Assembly (NCBI RefSeq): GCF_000347635.1
Contig: NC_020514.1
Span: 62,001 to 126,000, forward strand
Origin: Paraglaciecola psychrophila 170
GTDB lineage: Bacteria > Pseudomonadota > Gammaproteobacteria > Enterobacterales > Alteromonadaceae
Direction of reading: 5' to 3'
DNA length: 64,000 nt
A program made the translations under genes and the position numbers. Below the pieces are notes generated by a model. It was not told the DNA's origin, ran no database searches, and saw only the letters and a program-made list of their open reading frames with translations. Below are positions 7,770-17,551 of this stretch, in pieces. Within the stretch, counting starts at the first letter, position 1, and each line of letters begins with the position of its first letter.

Positions 7770-10243
7770 ATGCGTAAATTTGTCAGCTTACCCACTAAAA
7801 TAATGAGCATTTTAATGGCCTTTTTATTGTTTGCTAGTGTCTCTTTAACTTATTTGTGGGTGAAAAAAATAATCAAGACTATTCTGTTCAACAGCAAACA
7901 TTACTCGATCAAGATCAACAGCAATTTGAGTTGATTCGAGGTCTATTGCGTACCAGAATGGAATCTTGGTTTGAATCCTTTGTACACTTTCAAGCAAATT
8001 ACGCTGACAATATTGAAGCCACTGCGTTGTTCTTCGAACGCGAGTTTGACTACTTGCAAATTAACTTGAAAATCAATGATTTATGGCTATTTTATAGCAA
8101 CAGTGATTTAATTTATAGTACCTCAAAAACTGAAAAAAGTTATGTTTATGTTGATGTGAAAGAAGTTATTAATACTCAATCATCAATCGCACACATTCGT
8201 TGTGCAGCAGAATGTCAGCAACAAATTAGTATGCCGATTTTATCTAACTCGGGAGAATTGGGCATATTATCAGTCAGCAGCTCGTTGTTAGAGGTGTTAG
8301 CGCCAGTTAATCGTTCTACTTTTGCTAAATTAGCTATTTTAGGTGACTATGAGTCGATAGCTGCAGCCGTTTCACTTGAGGGTGTGAGATTAAAGGATTT
8401 AAGTGTAAAGCCGCCTATCAATTTTACTAATAAACAATTTATGCAAGAACTCCTAAAAGACCTACCTAACACTCTTTTACTTTCACAAATACTGGATTCA
8501 GGTTATCGATTTGAAAGAGGCGATAATATATTTTTATTAAATGTATTACCTATCGACCCTCATCTTGAAAACTCAACGTATTTAATGTTTGTACACGATA
8601 TTAGTGAGGTGTCGCTGGCGCATAAACAATACCAAACGCAGGTGTTAATTATATCTATTACTGTGGTTGTACTTTGTGTTTTGGCCATATTTTTGATGAC
8701 CCAACAATTTCGCCGTCGCCTGATTTTAGTGGCAGAACAGCTACCTCTGTTAGCTCAAAAAAAGTATCAAGAGTTTCGTATTCATAAGTTTGCAAAAAGC
8801 CGTTTTTTTGTCGATGAAATTGAATTATTACAAGACTCTGCAAGCTTGCTCGGTGATGAATTGGAGTTTTTAGATGAAAAGATTGAACAGAATACTCGAG
8901 AGTTAGAAAATATCGCCATGTATGACAGTCTGACTGGCTTACCTAATCGCAATATGCTGAATTATCAATTGAAAAAATTGCTGGCTTCCATGACTCGTGA
9001 ATCAAACAAATTAACTGTTATGTTTCTTGATTTTGATAAATTCCGTAAGGTTAATGATACTCACGGTCATGATATTGGTGATACGTTTTTGATAAATGCA
9101 GCACAGAGGATACGCGTGTTTTTTCGTGACTCGGACATGTTGTTCCGTTTTGGCGGTGATGAATTTGTAATCGTATTTTTAGAAAAAAATATCGCAGTAG
9201 GTGCCCCTATATTAGCCACAAAGTTGATTGATAGTTTCAGAGAGCCTATTGTCGTCAATGAGTTACTCTTTTATACCTCTAGTAGTATCGGTATTGCGAG
9301 TACCGAAGATACATCAATGTTGATGGATGACTTAGTTAGGCAGTCAGATATGGCTATGAATGCTTCTAAAGACGCAGGCGGTGGCAAATATAGTACCTTT
9401 AGTGATGTTATGCAAAAAGCTGTAGTACGTAAAGTCGAGCTAGAAAATGAAGTGCGCGACGCTCTCGAAAGAGGGGAGTTTAGTTTTGCTCTGCAACCAC
9501 AAGTAGAAATTGCAACAGGAAAACTATTTGGATTTGAAGCGCTTATTCGCTGGTTTCATCCTGAACGTGGGTTTATTCCGCCTGATGAATTTATCCCACT
9601 GATTGAAAATACAGAAAATATGTTGAAAATAGGTTGTTGGGGCCTTAAAAAAGCATTTGAAATATTACAGAAACTAGATAAATTAGGTTTTAAACACCTT
9701 AAAATAGCGATAAATTTATCTGCCAGTCAGTTTTTAGATCCAGAGCTTTTGCCATTCCTCCGTGAGCAGATTAAGGTATTTAATCGTGACCCATCACAGA
9801 TTGAATTAGAGCTAACAGAAAGAGCCGTAGTAGCTGAGATCGAAAAAACTCTGGCTACAATGCGGCAACTGAAGGAGATGGGATATATCTTTTCTATTGA
9901 TGACTTTGGCACCGGGTATTCATCTTTAGTTTATTTGAAAAAAATGCCTGTTGATATCATTAAAATAGACAGAAGTTTTATCTCCGGTATGAGCGATAAT
10001 AATGCTGATATGCAAATTGTCTCGTCTACCATTACGATGGTGCAAAAGTTAGGTATGCAGGTGGTGGCTGAAGGTGTTGAAACATCTGCTCAAATGAAGT
10101 TATTACAAGTTCTTCACTGTGAAATCGGCCAAGATTATTTTATCTCTCGCCCGATACCGGAGAGCGAACTATATTCTCTTTTACCTGAAAAATTACAATT
10201 TGGTGTATGGAATAAGTTAGACAAACTTAACAAGAATACCTAG
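7770..10243 (+). CDS. Membrane GGDEF/EAL c-di-GMP protein (frame broken at 7863)
   Basis: The likely start is ATG 7770, giving an N-terminal membrane segment (IMSILMAFLLFASVSLTYLWV). The frame is broken at an A7 run (7863-7869); with one more A it continues as KKNNQDYSVQQQ and stays open to 10243, about 825 residues. A periplasmic sensor region follows, then a second membrane helix (VLIISITVVVLCVLAIFLM, near 8644-8697). The GGDEF domain has RFGGDEFVIVF, and the EAL domain has FEALIRW, the NLSASQF and ELTE segments, and DDFGTGYSSL with KIDRSFI. Both cyclase and phosphodiesterase motifs look intact. It follows a PBP-like protein and a porin, so it may read a periplasmic ligand and adjust c-di-GMP. 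The break is probably a homopolymer sequencing error. Confidence 0.85.
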
Positions 10244-10470
10244 AGGTATTTGTCTAAGAGTGTAAAAAAGTTTGCCACTGTAAATAAAATATATAACGCA
10301 AAAAACAGATTATTTCATTTATGAATGTGCCCCTCTTGAGGAGTATTACAATTCGGCAGAGATTACCTTTATTATAAATAAAATCTCAATAGCACGAGTC
10401 AAGAGCTACGAAAGCGAACAAACAAAAAGCTTTTCAGACAACAATAAATCGAACCAGTAAGTATTCGTTT

Positions 10471-11843
10471 TTAACACTCAATAATATTAACCGCCAAACC
10501 ACCGCGAGCTGTTTCTTTATACTTCGCCTTCATATCGTTACCTGTCTCCCACATTGTTTTAATAACTTTATCGAGTGATACTTTGTGATTTCCCGTTCCA
10601 CGCAGTGCCAGTCTGGATGCATTAATTGCTTTTATTGCTCCCATTGCATTTCTTTCGATGCAGGGAACTTGCACCAAACCGCCTACTGGATCACAGGTTA
10701 ACCCTAAATTATGCTCCATGCCTATTTCGGCCGCATTTTCAACACAGGCAACTGAGCCTCCTAGAATTTCTGTCAGCGCACCTGCTGCCATGGAACATGC
10801 CACGCCAACTTCCCCTTGGCAGCCAACTTCTGCCCCTGAGATGGAAGCATTTTTTTATAAAGAATACCTATTGCTGCAGCAGTTAATAGAAAGCGACACG
10901 CGGTGTCATCGGACATAGGAAGAACAAACTTGTGATAGTAGCTCATCACTGCCGGAATGATACCCGCAGCACCATTAGTTGGTGCAGTGACTACTCTGCC
11001 ACCAGCTGCATTCTCTTCGTTTACTGCAATAGCAAACAGGTTAACCCAATCCATGCAGGCCATAGGATCGCTACTTTTTTCATTCTCAAGGCTTGAGAAA
11101 AGAGCGGGTGCACGCCTGTAAACTTTAAGACCACCAGGTAGAATTCCTTCCGTTCTTTTCCCGTTTTCTATGCATTCCTGCATAGTATTCCAAAGTCCAA
11201 GTAAATTTGAGCGGATGTCATTTTCTGATCTCATAACCAGTTCATTTTTTAGCATCAAAGTACTTATTCGGAAACCATTGTCTTGGCACGCATTCATTAA
11301 TTCATGTGCGTTTGAAAATGGGAATGGCACTTCTACTTGTGAATCACCATTTTTTTCACTTTTTTGAGTTTCAAAATTTTTATCTTCTACAATAAAGCCG
11401 CCACCAATTGAGTAGTAAGTACACTGAAAAAGTAACATATTTTCAGCATATGCAGACATAGTCATTCCATTAGCGTGTTTAGGTAAGGTTTTTCTTCGAT
11501 GAAAAATGATTGCGCCTTTACTCAAAAAAGTAATTTTTTTGGAATTCAAAAGCATTAGGCTTTGTGTGGATGCAACCTTTGATAACAAACTATCAATCTG
11601 TTGAACTGGCACATCTTCAGGGCTGTATCCTATCAAACCTAAGATAATGGCCTTACCCGTGCCATGGCCCTTGCCCGTTTGGCCTAATGAACCAAATAAC
11701 TCAGTGGTTATATAAGAAACCTGATCAAGCTTACCTTGAGCTTGTATTTGCTCTGCAAACAAACATGCTGCACGCATCGGTCCAACGGTATGTGAGCTCG
11801 ATGGGCCAATACCTACTTTAAACATATCAAAAACGCTTATCAT
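10471..11843 (-). CDS. sdaA: L-serine dehydratase (frame broken at 10850-10856)
   Basis: This is a single-chain, iron-sulfur L-serine dehydratase that converts serine to pyruvate and ammonia. It begins [22 protein letters not shown], the conserved N-terminus, and has [14 protein letters not shown] and the C-terminal half with [33 protein letters not shown]. The frame breaks in a T7 run (plus strand 10850-10856). Adding one base restores the expected [20 protein letters not shown], so about 458 residues in all, normal for SdaA. The missing base is most likely a sequencing error. It lies at the end of the SDR and two-cupin genes on the same strand and may feed pyruvate from the neighbouring catabolic pathway. 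Confidence 0.92.
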
Positions 11844-11892
11844 AAAAACGCAATTTGTTTAGTAAAATTCACTTAAACATAATCCTTAAGAA

Positions 11893-12909
11893 CTAAAAAA
11901 CAGGGGCTACTGGCTTATCACTTCTGCGAGTTATATAACAAATCGTTTCTAAATTAGATAAGTTGACAAAGCTTCGCTCACTGCCAATAGGCGTAGTAAA
12001 ATTATCTCCCTCAACCAGCTTAATTATCTCTTCATCAATAGTAATGAGGAGTGAACCCTGATGAACAAAGATGACTTCCTCCTCAGCTCGATGATGTGTT
12101 GGGATCGTTGCACCGGCTTTAAACTTTAAAGCACGAACTACAAAGCCGTGTTTCCATCCTAATCTGGATGCAGTGATGCCTTCTTCAGTTGAATCCCCGC
12201 CAACAAGAGATACCTCGGACACACCTGTAAATTGAGATAACGCAGTATTATTTTGCCAATTAAAATCTTCGGTTCGAATGACGTATTGGTTTAATGCATC
12301 ACTATCAACGAACCTATGTTCAGCAATTTGCTGGGCAGAAGTGACTAACATAGGTTTCTTACCATTAGGCATGCTTTCACCTAAAGTGGAGTCAATCAGT
12401 GACCCATCGTCTAAAAGGATCAGTCCGAAGTCTTTCGCCATATCAAACACTTTAGGTGCCCACAACACCCGTCCGGGATCATCTCCACCTAACACGGCAT
12501 GTAAATAACCTAAACCTTTATGCGCGCCGTTAGGTAGTCCTTTGGTACATTCAAATCCTCTAAAAACATCGACTGGAAGGGAGATAATATCACCAGCATT
12601 TAGAGACACTCTGCCATCATTAGCATCAACACCGGTAATAAAGTCCCACTTACCATTGTGCACAACAAACACTTCTTCGGTTAAATGACTGTGTTGTGAG
12701 TTAAGGCAATTAGCAGGCTGCCGTGCACCTCCAATATTAAAGCCATGGGGTATTTTGATATGTACATGTTGATCTGGGTTTTCTGCTACACCAGGGCCAA
12801 TAATGGTAAAATTTTCTTTTTTGTCAGAACCCGGACTGCGAGTGTCAATGAACGCGTTAGTACAGGGTTTTAAATCTTTGTACCGAACAGCTCTTTTTTG
12901 AATAGACAT
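11893..12909 (-). CDS. Two-domain cupin (bicupin) protein
   Basis: 338 residues with two cupin domains. The N-terminal domain has NSQHSHLTEEVFVVHNGKW and LNAGDIISLPVDVFRGFEC; the C-terminal domain has ATIPTHHRAEEEVIFVHQGS and VEGDNFTTPIGSERSFVNLS. Both carry the HxH...E pattern used for metal binding, so it may be a dioxygenase, isomerase or sugar-acid enzyme. I do not recognise a characterised close relative. The start at 12909 is chosen because GGAG sits six bases before it; an upstream ATG at 12921 lacks a site. It lies 23 bases after the SDR gene on the same strand and so belongs to the LacI-linked catabolic locus. Confidence 0.8.
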   Translation of the reverse strand: MSIQKRAVRYKDLKPCTNAFIDTRSPGSDKKENFTIIGPGVAENPDQHVHIKIPHGFNIGGARQPANCLNSQHSHLTEEVFVVHNGKWDFITGVDANDGRVSLNAGDIISLPVDVFRGFECTKGLPNGAHKGLGYLHAVLGGDDPGRVLWAPKVFDMAKDFGLILLDDGSLIDSTLGESMPNGKKPMLVTSAQQIAEHRFVDSDALNQYVIRTEDFNWQNNTALSQFTGVSEVSLVGGDSTEEGITASRLGWKHGFVVRALKFKAGATIPTHHRAEEEVIFVHQGSLLITIDEEIIKLVEGDNFTTPIGSERSFVNLSNLETICYITRRSDKPVAPVF

Positions 12910-12932
12910 TATGTTCTCCATAGATTTATTGA

Positions 12933-13673
12933 TTAGCGAGCGGTCCAGCCGCCATCTACTTTAATACAGGTGCCAGTAATCATTGCCGCTAGATCGCTGA
13001 GCAAAAAAATACAAGCGTTAGCAACATCATCAGGGGTTGCCAATTGGTTCATTGGGATCATCTCTAACACAAATTTCTTAAAATCTGGATCTTCGAGCAT
13101 AGGCGCTGTCAGTGCTGTTGACACAAATGTAGGAGCAACTGAATTAACTCTAATATTGCTTGGCGCTAGCTCTACTCCCATTGCTTTAGTTAACCCCTCC
13201 ACAGCATGTTTGGTCATGCAGTACAGCGTTCTTCTTGGAGAACCAACAAAGCCCATTTGAGATGACATATTAACAATTGCCCCACCGGACTGTTGCATCA
13301 CCGATACTGCGGCTCTAGAAGTGCGGTATAAGCTCTTAATATTAATATCGATCATAACGTCTAAGTCTTCTGGGAGCTGTTCGAGCAAATTAGCCACTCG
13401 ATTGATCCCCACATTATTGATCAGCCCATCAAGTTTATTAAGTTGTAACAACCTAGCGATAAAAGCTTCTGAAGCAACATCTTCTACCCAGATTTCAATA
13501 TTAGCTGGACTTGTCATTTGTAAACTTTCTAGATCCTCTGTTGTTCTCGCCACCGCAATAACATTTGCACCTAATTGTGCAGCAAGTTTCGCGCAAGCTC
13601 GGCCAATACCTTTGCCTGCTCCTGTGATCAGCAATGTTTTTCCAGTGAATAAGTCGGTATTGAAACCAATCAT
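12933..13673 (-). CDS. Short-chain dehydrogenase/reductase
   Basis: 246 residues of classical SDR type. It has the cofactor motif TGAGKGIGRACA, the NNVG segment, the catalytic serine in NMSSQMGF and the YCMTK (YxxxK) active site, then a C-terminus with LSDLAAMITGTCIKVDGGWTAR. Such enzymes oxidise or reduce a secondary alcohol with NAD(P). It is divergent from the histidinol-dehydrogenase-like gene, and a LacI-type palindrome sits 22 bases upstream of its ATG. Together the two dehydrogenases could oxidise two hydroxyl groups of the same polyol-like substrate. The substrate itself is not visible. Confidence 0.9.
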   Translation of the reverse strand: MIGFNTDLFTGKTLLITGAGKGIGRACAKLAAQLGANVIAVARTTEDLESLQMTSPANIEIWVEDVASEAFIARLLQLNKLDGLINNVGINRVANLLEQLPEDLDVMIDINIKSLYRTSRAAVSVMQQSGGAIVNMSSQMGFVGSPRRTLYCMTKHAVEGLTKAMGVELAPSNIRVNSVAPTFVSTALTAPMLEDPDFKKFVLEMIPMNQLATPDDVANACIFLLSDLAAMITGTCIKVDGGWTAR

Positions 13674-13694
13674 ATGCGCCCTTAAATTTTATTT

Positions 13695-13708
13695 TGCATT
13701 CGAAGTCA
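13695..13708. promoter_or_regulatory. Putative LacI-family operator
   Basis: TGCATTCGAAGTCA matches 12 of 14 positions of the perfect palindrome at 26425-26438. It lies between the divergent SDR and histidinol-dehydrogenase-like genes, close to the SDR start, where it could control both directions. The CG centre is typical for LacI-family operators. Predicted from repetition in the window only. Confidence 0.55.
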
Positions 13709-13786
13709 TTATTAAGTAAGATTTTTCAATTGGCAAGAATTATTCGTAACACAGCATAATCAAATATAAATTTTTGGAGTGATATT

Positions 13787-15064
13787 ATGATCAAGTATCT
13801 TAAAAAAGGGCCCACACAGCAGGAAAAGTCTGAATCTAATAAAAAGGTGCAAAGCATTGTTGAGGATATTATTAGTGCGATTGAAATAAATGGCGACGAA
13901 GCGGTGAGAAAATACTCTGAAACCTTCGATAAATGGACTCCGAAGTCATTTAGGTTATCAAAAGAAGATATTGCAGCTTGTTACGATGAACTAAGCGAAC
14001 AAGTCGTTTCTGATATTCGCTGGGCTCAAGCACAAGTGAGAAATTTTGCACAGATTCAACGAGACTCAATGAAAGATGTTGAAGTCGAAACATTACCGGG
14101 TGTCACATTAGGTCACAAACATATTCCAATGGAATCCGTAGGTTGTTACGTTCCAGGAGGTAAGTATCCCCTTGTAGCTTCTGCACACATGAGTGTGGTG
14201 ACTGCTAAAGTAGCAGGTGTAAAGCGTGTTATTGCTTGTGCGCCGCCATTTGATGGAAAACCGTCGCCGGCGATTGTAGTGGCTATGGATATGGCTGGCG
14301 CAGATGAAATTTATTGTTTTGGAGGAGTACAAGCTGTCGCAGCAATGGCTATCGGTACTGAGACGATAGCGCCAGTTGACATGATTGTTGGTCCGGGCAA
14401 TGCTTTTGTTGCTGAAGCTAAACGCCAATTATTTGGTCGAGTAGGTATCGATTTATTCGCCGGACCTACTGAAACCTTAGTCATTGCCGATGAAAGCGTA
14501 GATGCTGAACTCTGTGCGGCTGACTTATTAGGCCAAGCAGAGCATGGTCCAACGTCACCGGCGGTATTATTGACAAACAGTGAAAAACTGGCGAAAGAAA
14601 CAATAGTAGAGGTAGAACGTCAATTGAAGGTTCTATCGACAGGCGAAGTGGCTGGTCAAGCATGGCGTGATTTTGGCGAAGTAATAGTATGTGATACACA
14701 TGAAGAGATGCTGCAGGTAGCCAATGACTTAGCTTTCGAGCATGTACAAGTTATGACAGAAAATACTAAGTTTTATAAAGACAATATGCAAAACTTCGGG
14801 GCCTTATTTTTAGGACCCGAAACCAACGTTTCTTATGGTGATAAATGTATCGGAACCAATCATACACTACCAACTAAAAAGGCTGCACGTTATACTGGTG
14901 GATTATGGGTCGGTAAGTTTATAAAAACCTGTACTTTTCAACACATTACAGAAGAAGCATCTGTTTTAGTTGGTAATTACTGCTCCCGTCTTTGTGCAGT
15001 AGAGGGCTTTGCTGGGCATAAAGAACAAGCCGACATTCGCTTGAGACGATACGAGAAAAAATAA
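13787..15064 (+). CDS. Histidinol dehydrogenase-family alcohol dehydrogenase (catabolic paralogue)
   Basis: 425 residues of the HisD fold, which oxidises an alcohol to a carboxylate in two NAD steps. Zinc and catalytic residues seem kept: QAEH (ligands Gln and His), FEHVQ (catalytic Glu-His), [10 protein letters not shown] (Asp ligand), and a C-terminal EGFAGH (His ligand). The cofactor and central segments [26 protein letters not shown] and DLFAGPTET are typical. The neighbours are catabolic, not histidine genes, so this resembles paralogues such as the sulfopropanediol dehydrogenase HpsN rather than HisD of histidine synthesis. GGAG precedes the ATG at 13787. A LacI-type regulator follows after one base, and the gene heads a five-gene operon. 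Confidence 0.88.
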   Translation: MIKYLKKGPTQQEKSESNKKVQSIVEDIISAIEINGDEAVRKYSETFDKWTPKSFRLSKEDIAACYDELSEQVVSDIRWAQAQVRNFAQIQRDSMKDVEVETLPGVTLGHKHIPMESVGCYVPGGKYPLVASAHMSVVTAKVAGVKRVIACAPPFDGKPSPAIVVAMDMAGADEIYCFGGVQAVAAMAIGTETIAPVDMIVGPGNAFVAEAKRQLFGRVGIDLFAGPTETLVIADESVDAELCAADLLGQAEHGPTSPAVLLTNSEKLAKETIVEVERQLKVLSTGEVAGQAWRDFGEVIVCDTHEEMLQVANDLAFEHVQVMTENTKFYKDNMQNFGALFLGPETNVSYGDKCIGTNHTLPTKKAARYTGGLWVGKFIKTCTFQHITEEASVLVGNYCSRLCAVEGFAGHKEQADIRLRRYEKK

Positions 15065-15065
15065 A

Positions 15066-16085
15066 TTGAATAGCAAAAAGCGCGTCACATCCTACGATGT
15101 TGCAAAGGCAGCAGGCGTTTCTCAGTCTGCTGTATCCAGAGTGTACGTTGAGGGTAGAAGTGTCTCCAAAAAAACTAAGGCAATGGTATTAGCTACAGCG
15201 AAAGAGTTAGGATACAAGCCTAATGCTATCGCGCGTATGTTGATCACTAAACGCTCTGGAATGGTGGCGGTTATTTTGTCTTCAAGAGCAAATTTAATCT
15301 ATCCAGAAGTTCTATCTTTGTTGAATAAGCGCCTTTCAGAAAAAAATGAGCGTGTTTTGTTATTCAATCTAGATGATGCTGCAGGATTGGATGATATTTT
15401 AGAACAAATTTGGACCTTTCAGGTTGACGGTGTTATTGCATTAGCCGCTCACTTCGATAACGAAAGTATCGAAAATTTTAAAGTGCACAACATCCCTGTT
15501 GTTTTGTACAACCGCAGAGTTTCTGGTCATTCTGCCAGTTCAGTTTGTTGCAATCATGAGCAGGGTATAAGACAGCTTGTCAATATACTCGATGACTTTG
15601 GCCATAAAAGGTTTTTAGTTCTAGCCGGACCAAGTGAATCTGATGTGGCCCAAGAAAGGTTAGAGTGTGCTATCAAAAGCCTGTCCTTGAAGGGACATAA
15701 CGACGTGCCAATAAAATATGGTGACTTTAGTTATGACTCTGGTCGATTAACATTTGCAGAAGCAATGCACAGCAATAATGTGCCTACGGCTGTTATATGT
15801 AGCAACGACACCATGGCAATTGGTGTCATCGACGAGGCAAGAAAAAACTTTGGCCTAAGGATCCCTGAAGACCTATCCGTGGTCGGATTTGATGGTGTAA
15901 ACGCTGTTTTTTGGCATAGCTACCAACTAACCACTATAAAACAACCTCTCGAGCAAATGACAAAAGCGGCGGTCGATATTTTACTAGAACAAATCGAATC
16001 ACCTGAAAATCCGGCACAACTGCGGTTGTGGTCAGGAGCTTTTATCGAGGGCAATACTGTAGGACCTGTTAGGAATGAACAATAA
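15066..16085 (+). CDS. LacI-family transcriptional regulator
   Basis: 339 residues. The N-terminal helix-turn-helix reads SYDVAKAAGVSQSAVSRVY with the hinge region YKPNAIARMLITKRSG, then a periplasmic-binding-like effector domain ending with PEDLSVVGFDGVNAVF and TTIKQPLEQM. LacI-type proteins bind a palindromic operator and usually release it when bound by a sugar or metabolite. It sits one base after the HisD-like gene, starts at TTG 15066, and overlaps the next hydrolase gene by 11 bases, so it is part of the operon it probably controls. Palindromes with a CG centre at 13695, 23345, 23484 and 26425 are candidate binding sites. Confidence 0.93.
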   Translation: MNSKKRVTSYDVAKAAGVSQSAVSRVYVEGRSVSKKTKAMVLATAKELGYKPNAIARMLITKRSGMVAVILSSRANLIYPEVLSLLNKRLSEKNERVLLFNLDDAAGLDDILEQIWTFQVDGVIALAAHFDNESIENFKVHNIPVVLYNRRVSGHSASSVCCNHEQGIRQLVNILDDFGHKRFLVLAGPSESDVAQERLECAIKSLSLKGHNDVPIKYGDFSYDSGRLTFAEAMHSNNVPTAVICSNDTMAIGVIDEARKNFGLRIPEDLSVVGFDGVNAVFWHSYQLTTIKQPLEQMTKAAVDILLEQIESPENPAQLRLWSGAFIEGNTVGPVRNEQ

Positions 16086-16776
16086 ACCACTACTTGTATT
16101 TATTCCCGGAACATTGTGCACCAGCCAGGTGTTCCAGCCAATTGTAGAAAACCTTACATACGATGCTGTACTCATCGATTATAAGTATCACGATAGTTTG
16201 CAAGCAATGAGCGAAGAAGTACTTCGCTTGGTAGGCGATAAACCTTTTATTCCAGTCGGATTTTCGATGGGTGGCATGGTGGCATTTGAGCTAATCCGTC
16301 GCGTAAATAAACAAATTAGTGGGCTAATTTTACTCAACAGTAATGCCCATGCTGATTTACCTGGCAGGCAAAAAGGTCGTGTCCGACACTTAGCGTTAGC
16401 TAAAAAAACCAGTCTAACCAATCTAATCCAAGATGTGTATCTACCTGTTTACTTCGAAAATAACGAGAGTGCAGAAAGCCAAATAGTACTACAAATGGCT
16501 GAAAACTTAGGTATAGACGTATTTGAGGCACAACTAAAGGTACTCGCACAACGACCCGCTTCGTTGGATGTACTAGAAGAGTTTGCTAAGCCTACACTTA
16601 TTATCGGTGCAGAAAATGACTTACCATGCCCACCTGAACACCAGTTACTGATGGCAGATACGGCGGTTAACTCAGAGTGTCATATACTTCCACAGAGTGG
16701 ACATTTTGCTGTGCTTGAGCAACCTCAAAAAATAGCCAAGCTTATTAATCGATGGGTAGAGAAGTATCATGAATAA
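16075..16776 (+). CDS. Alpha/beta hydrolase
   Basis: 233 residues without a signal peptide, so cytosolic. It has the oxyanion/opening segment FIPGTLCTSQVF, the nucleophile elbow GFSMGG, an acid segment IIGAENDLPCPPEHQ and a terminal histidine in SGHFAVLEQP, giving a plausible Ser-Asp-His triad. It overlaps the LacI gene at the start and the aldolase at the end, so it is translationally coupled to both. It resembles the stand-alone hydrolase at 50266 in length and layout. It probably cleaves an ester or lactone intermediate of the pathway. The substrate is not known. Confidence 0.88.
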   Translation: MNNKPLLVFIPGTLCTSQVFQPIVENLTYDAVLIDYKYHDSLQAMSEEVLRLVGDKPFIPVGFSMGGMVAFELIRRVNKQISGLILLNSNAHADLPGRQKGRVRHLALAKKTSLTNLIQDVYLPVYFENNESAESQIVLQMAENLGIDVFEAQLKVLAQRPASLDVLEEFAKPTLIIGAENDLPCPPEHQLLMADTAVNSECHILPQSGHFAVLEQPQKIAKLINRWVEKYHE

Positions 16777-17551
16777 TTTTAAACAGCGGTTATCAGACAA
16801 ACAACCATTACTGGGCACATTTATCAAAACCCCACACCATCATAATACTGAGGTGATGTCGACATTAGGCTTTGATACATTATGCCTTGATGCTGAGCAT
16901 GCACCATTTGACAGAGGCGATCTCGACCGATGTATTTTAGCGGCTAAAGCTCATCAGCAACATGTTGTTGTTAGAATTGCGAATGATTCACACGACAGCA
17001 TTTTAAACATATTAGATCTAGGCGCAGATGGCGTGGTAGTCCCCCATGTTAAAAGTGCATCTCAGTTAGAACGAGTGATAAAAAGTTGCTACTTTGGACA
17101 CAATGGACGCGGTTATGCAGGCTCTACTCGTATGGCTGGATACACGACTCGCAACATTCTCCAAAACATTGAACATAACCGCTCAAACACTACCATTATT
17201 GCGCAAATAGAAGACTTAGATGCGTTGCATGAACTATCAGACATTTGCCAAGTAGATGGTCTCGATTGTTTATTTATTGGCAGAATGGATTTAACCGTTG
17301 CACTAGGCGAAACTGATCCTAGTGCAGGGATTGTTATCAAAACCATTCAACAAATTATCGACGTCGCTCAGCAATACAATGTCAGTGTTGGAATGTTTGT
17401 TGCCAACTTAGATGAGTTACCCACATGGATTGAGAAACACGTTTCTTTGTTTCTTTTAGGCTCAGATCACAGCTTTATGCTGACTGGGGCAAAAGCGTTG
17501 CAAACACGTTTCGAAAAGGCTAAAGACGCGAATAGTAATGCGGCCATTTAA
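16769..17551 (+). CDS. HpcH/HpaI-family aldolase
   Basis: 260 residues of the class II, metal-dependent HpcH/HpaI aldolase family, which splits 4-hydroxy-2-oxo acids into pyruvate (or a related oxo acid) and an aldehyde. Motifs are LGTFIKTP, DTLCLDAEHAPFD (DxEH), VRIANDS, GADGVVVPHV, then the metal ligands in QIEDLDAL and FIGRMDLTVALG. It overlaps the hydrolase before it by eight bases and the lipoprotein hydrolase after it by 14. It is the likely cleavage step of the pathway and would give pyruvate, the same product as the nearby serine dehydratase. Related members act on 2-keto-3-deoxy sugar acids, a reasonable guess here. Confidence 0.9.
   Translation: MNNFKQRLSDKQPLLGTFIKTPHHHNTEVMSTLGFDTLCLDAEHAPFDRGDLDRCILAAKAHQQHVVVRIANDSHDSILNILDLGADGVVVPHVKSASQLERVIKSCYFGHNGRGYAGSTRMAGYTTRNILQNIEHNRSNTTIIAQIEDLDALHELSDICQVDGLDCLFIGRMDLTVALGETDPSAGIVIKTIQQIIDVAQQYNVSVGMFVANLDELPTWIEKHVSLFLLGSDHSFMLTGAKALQTRFEKAKDANSNAAI

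Noticed and set aside
11893..12909. Cupin-type DMSP lyase
   Set aside because: The protein has two cupin domains and is much longer than the single-cupin DMSP lyases, and no DMSP-related genes are adjacent.
14108..14428. Minus-strand open frame within the HisD-like gene
   Set aside because: It is antisense to a strongly conserved coding region and has no recognisable features.
13787..15064. Histidine biosynthesis hisD
   Set aside because: No other his genes are near; the gene is in an operon with a LacI regulator, hydrolases and an aldolase.
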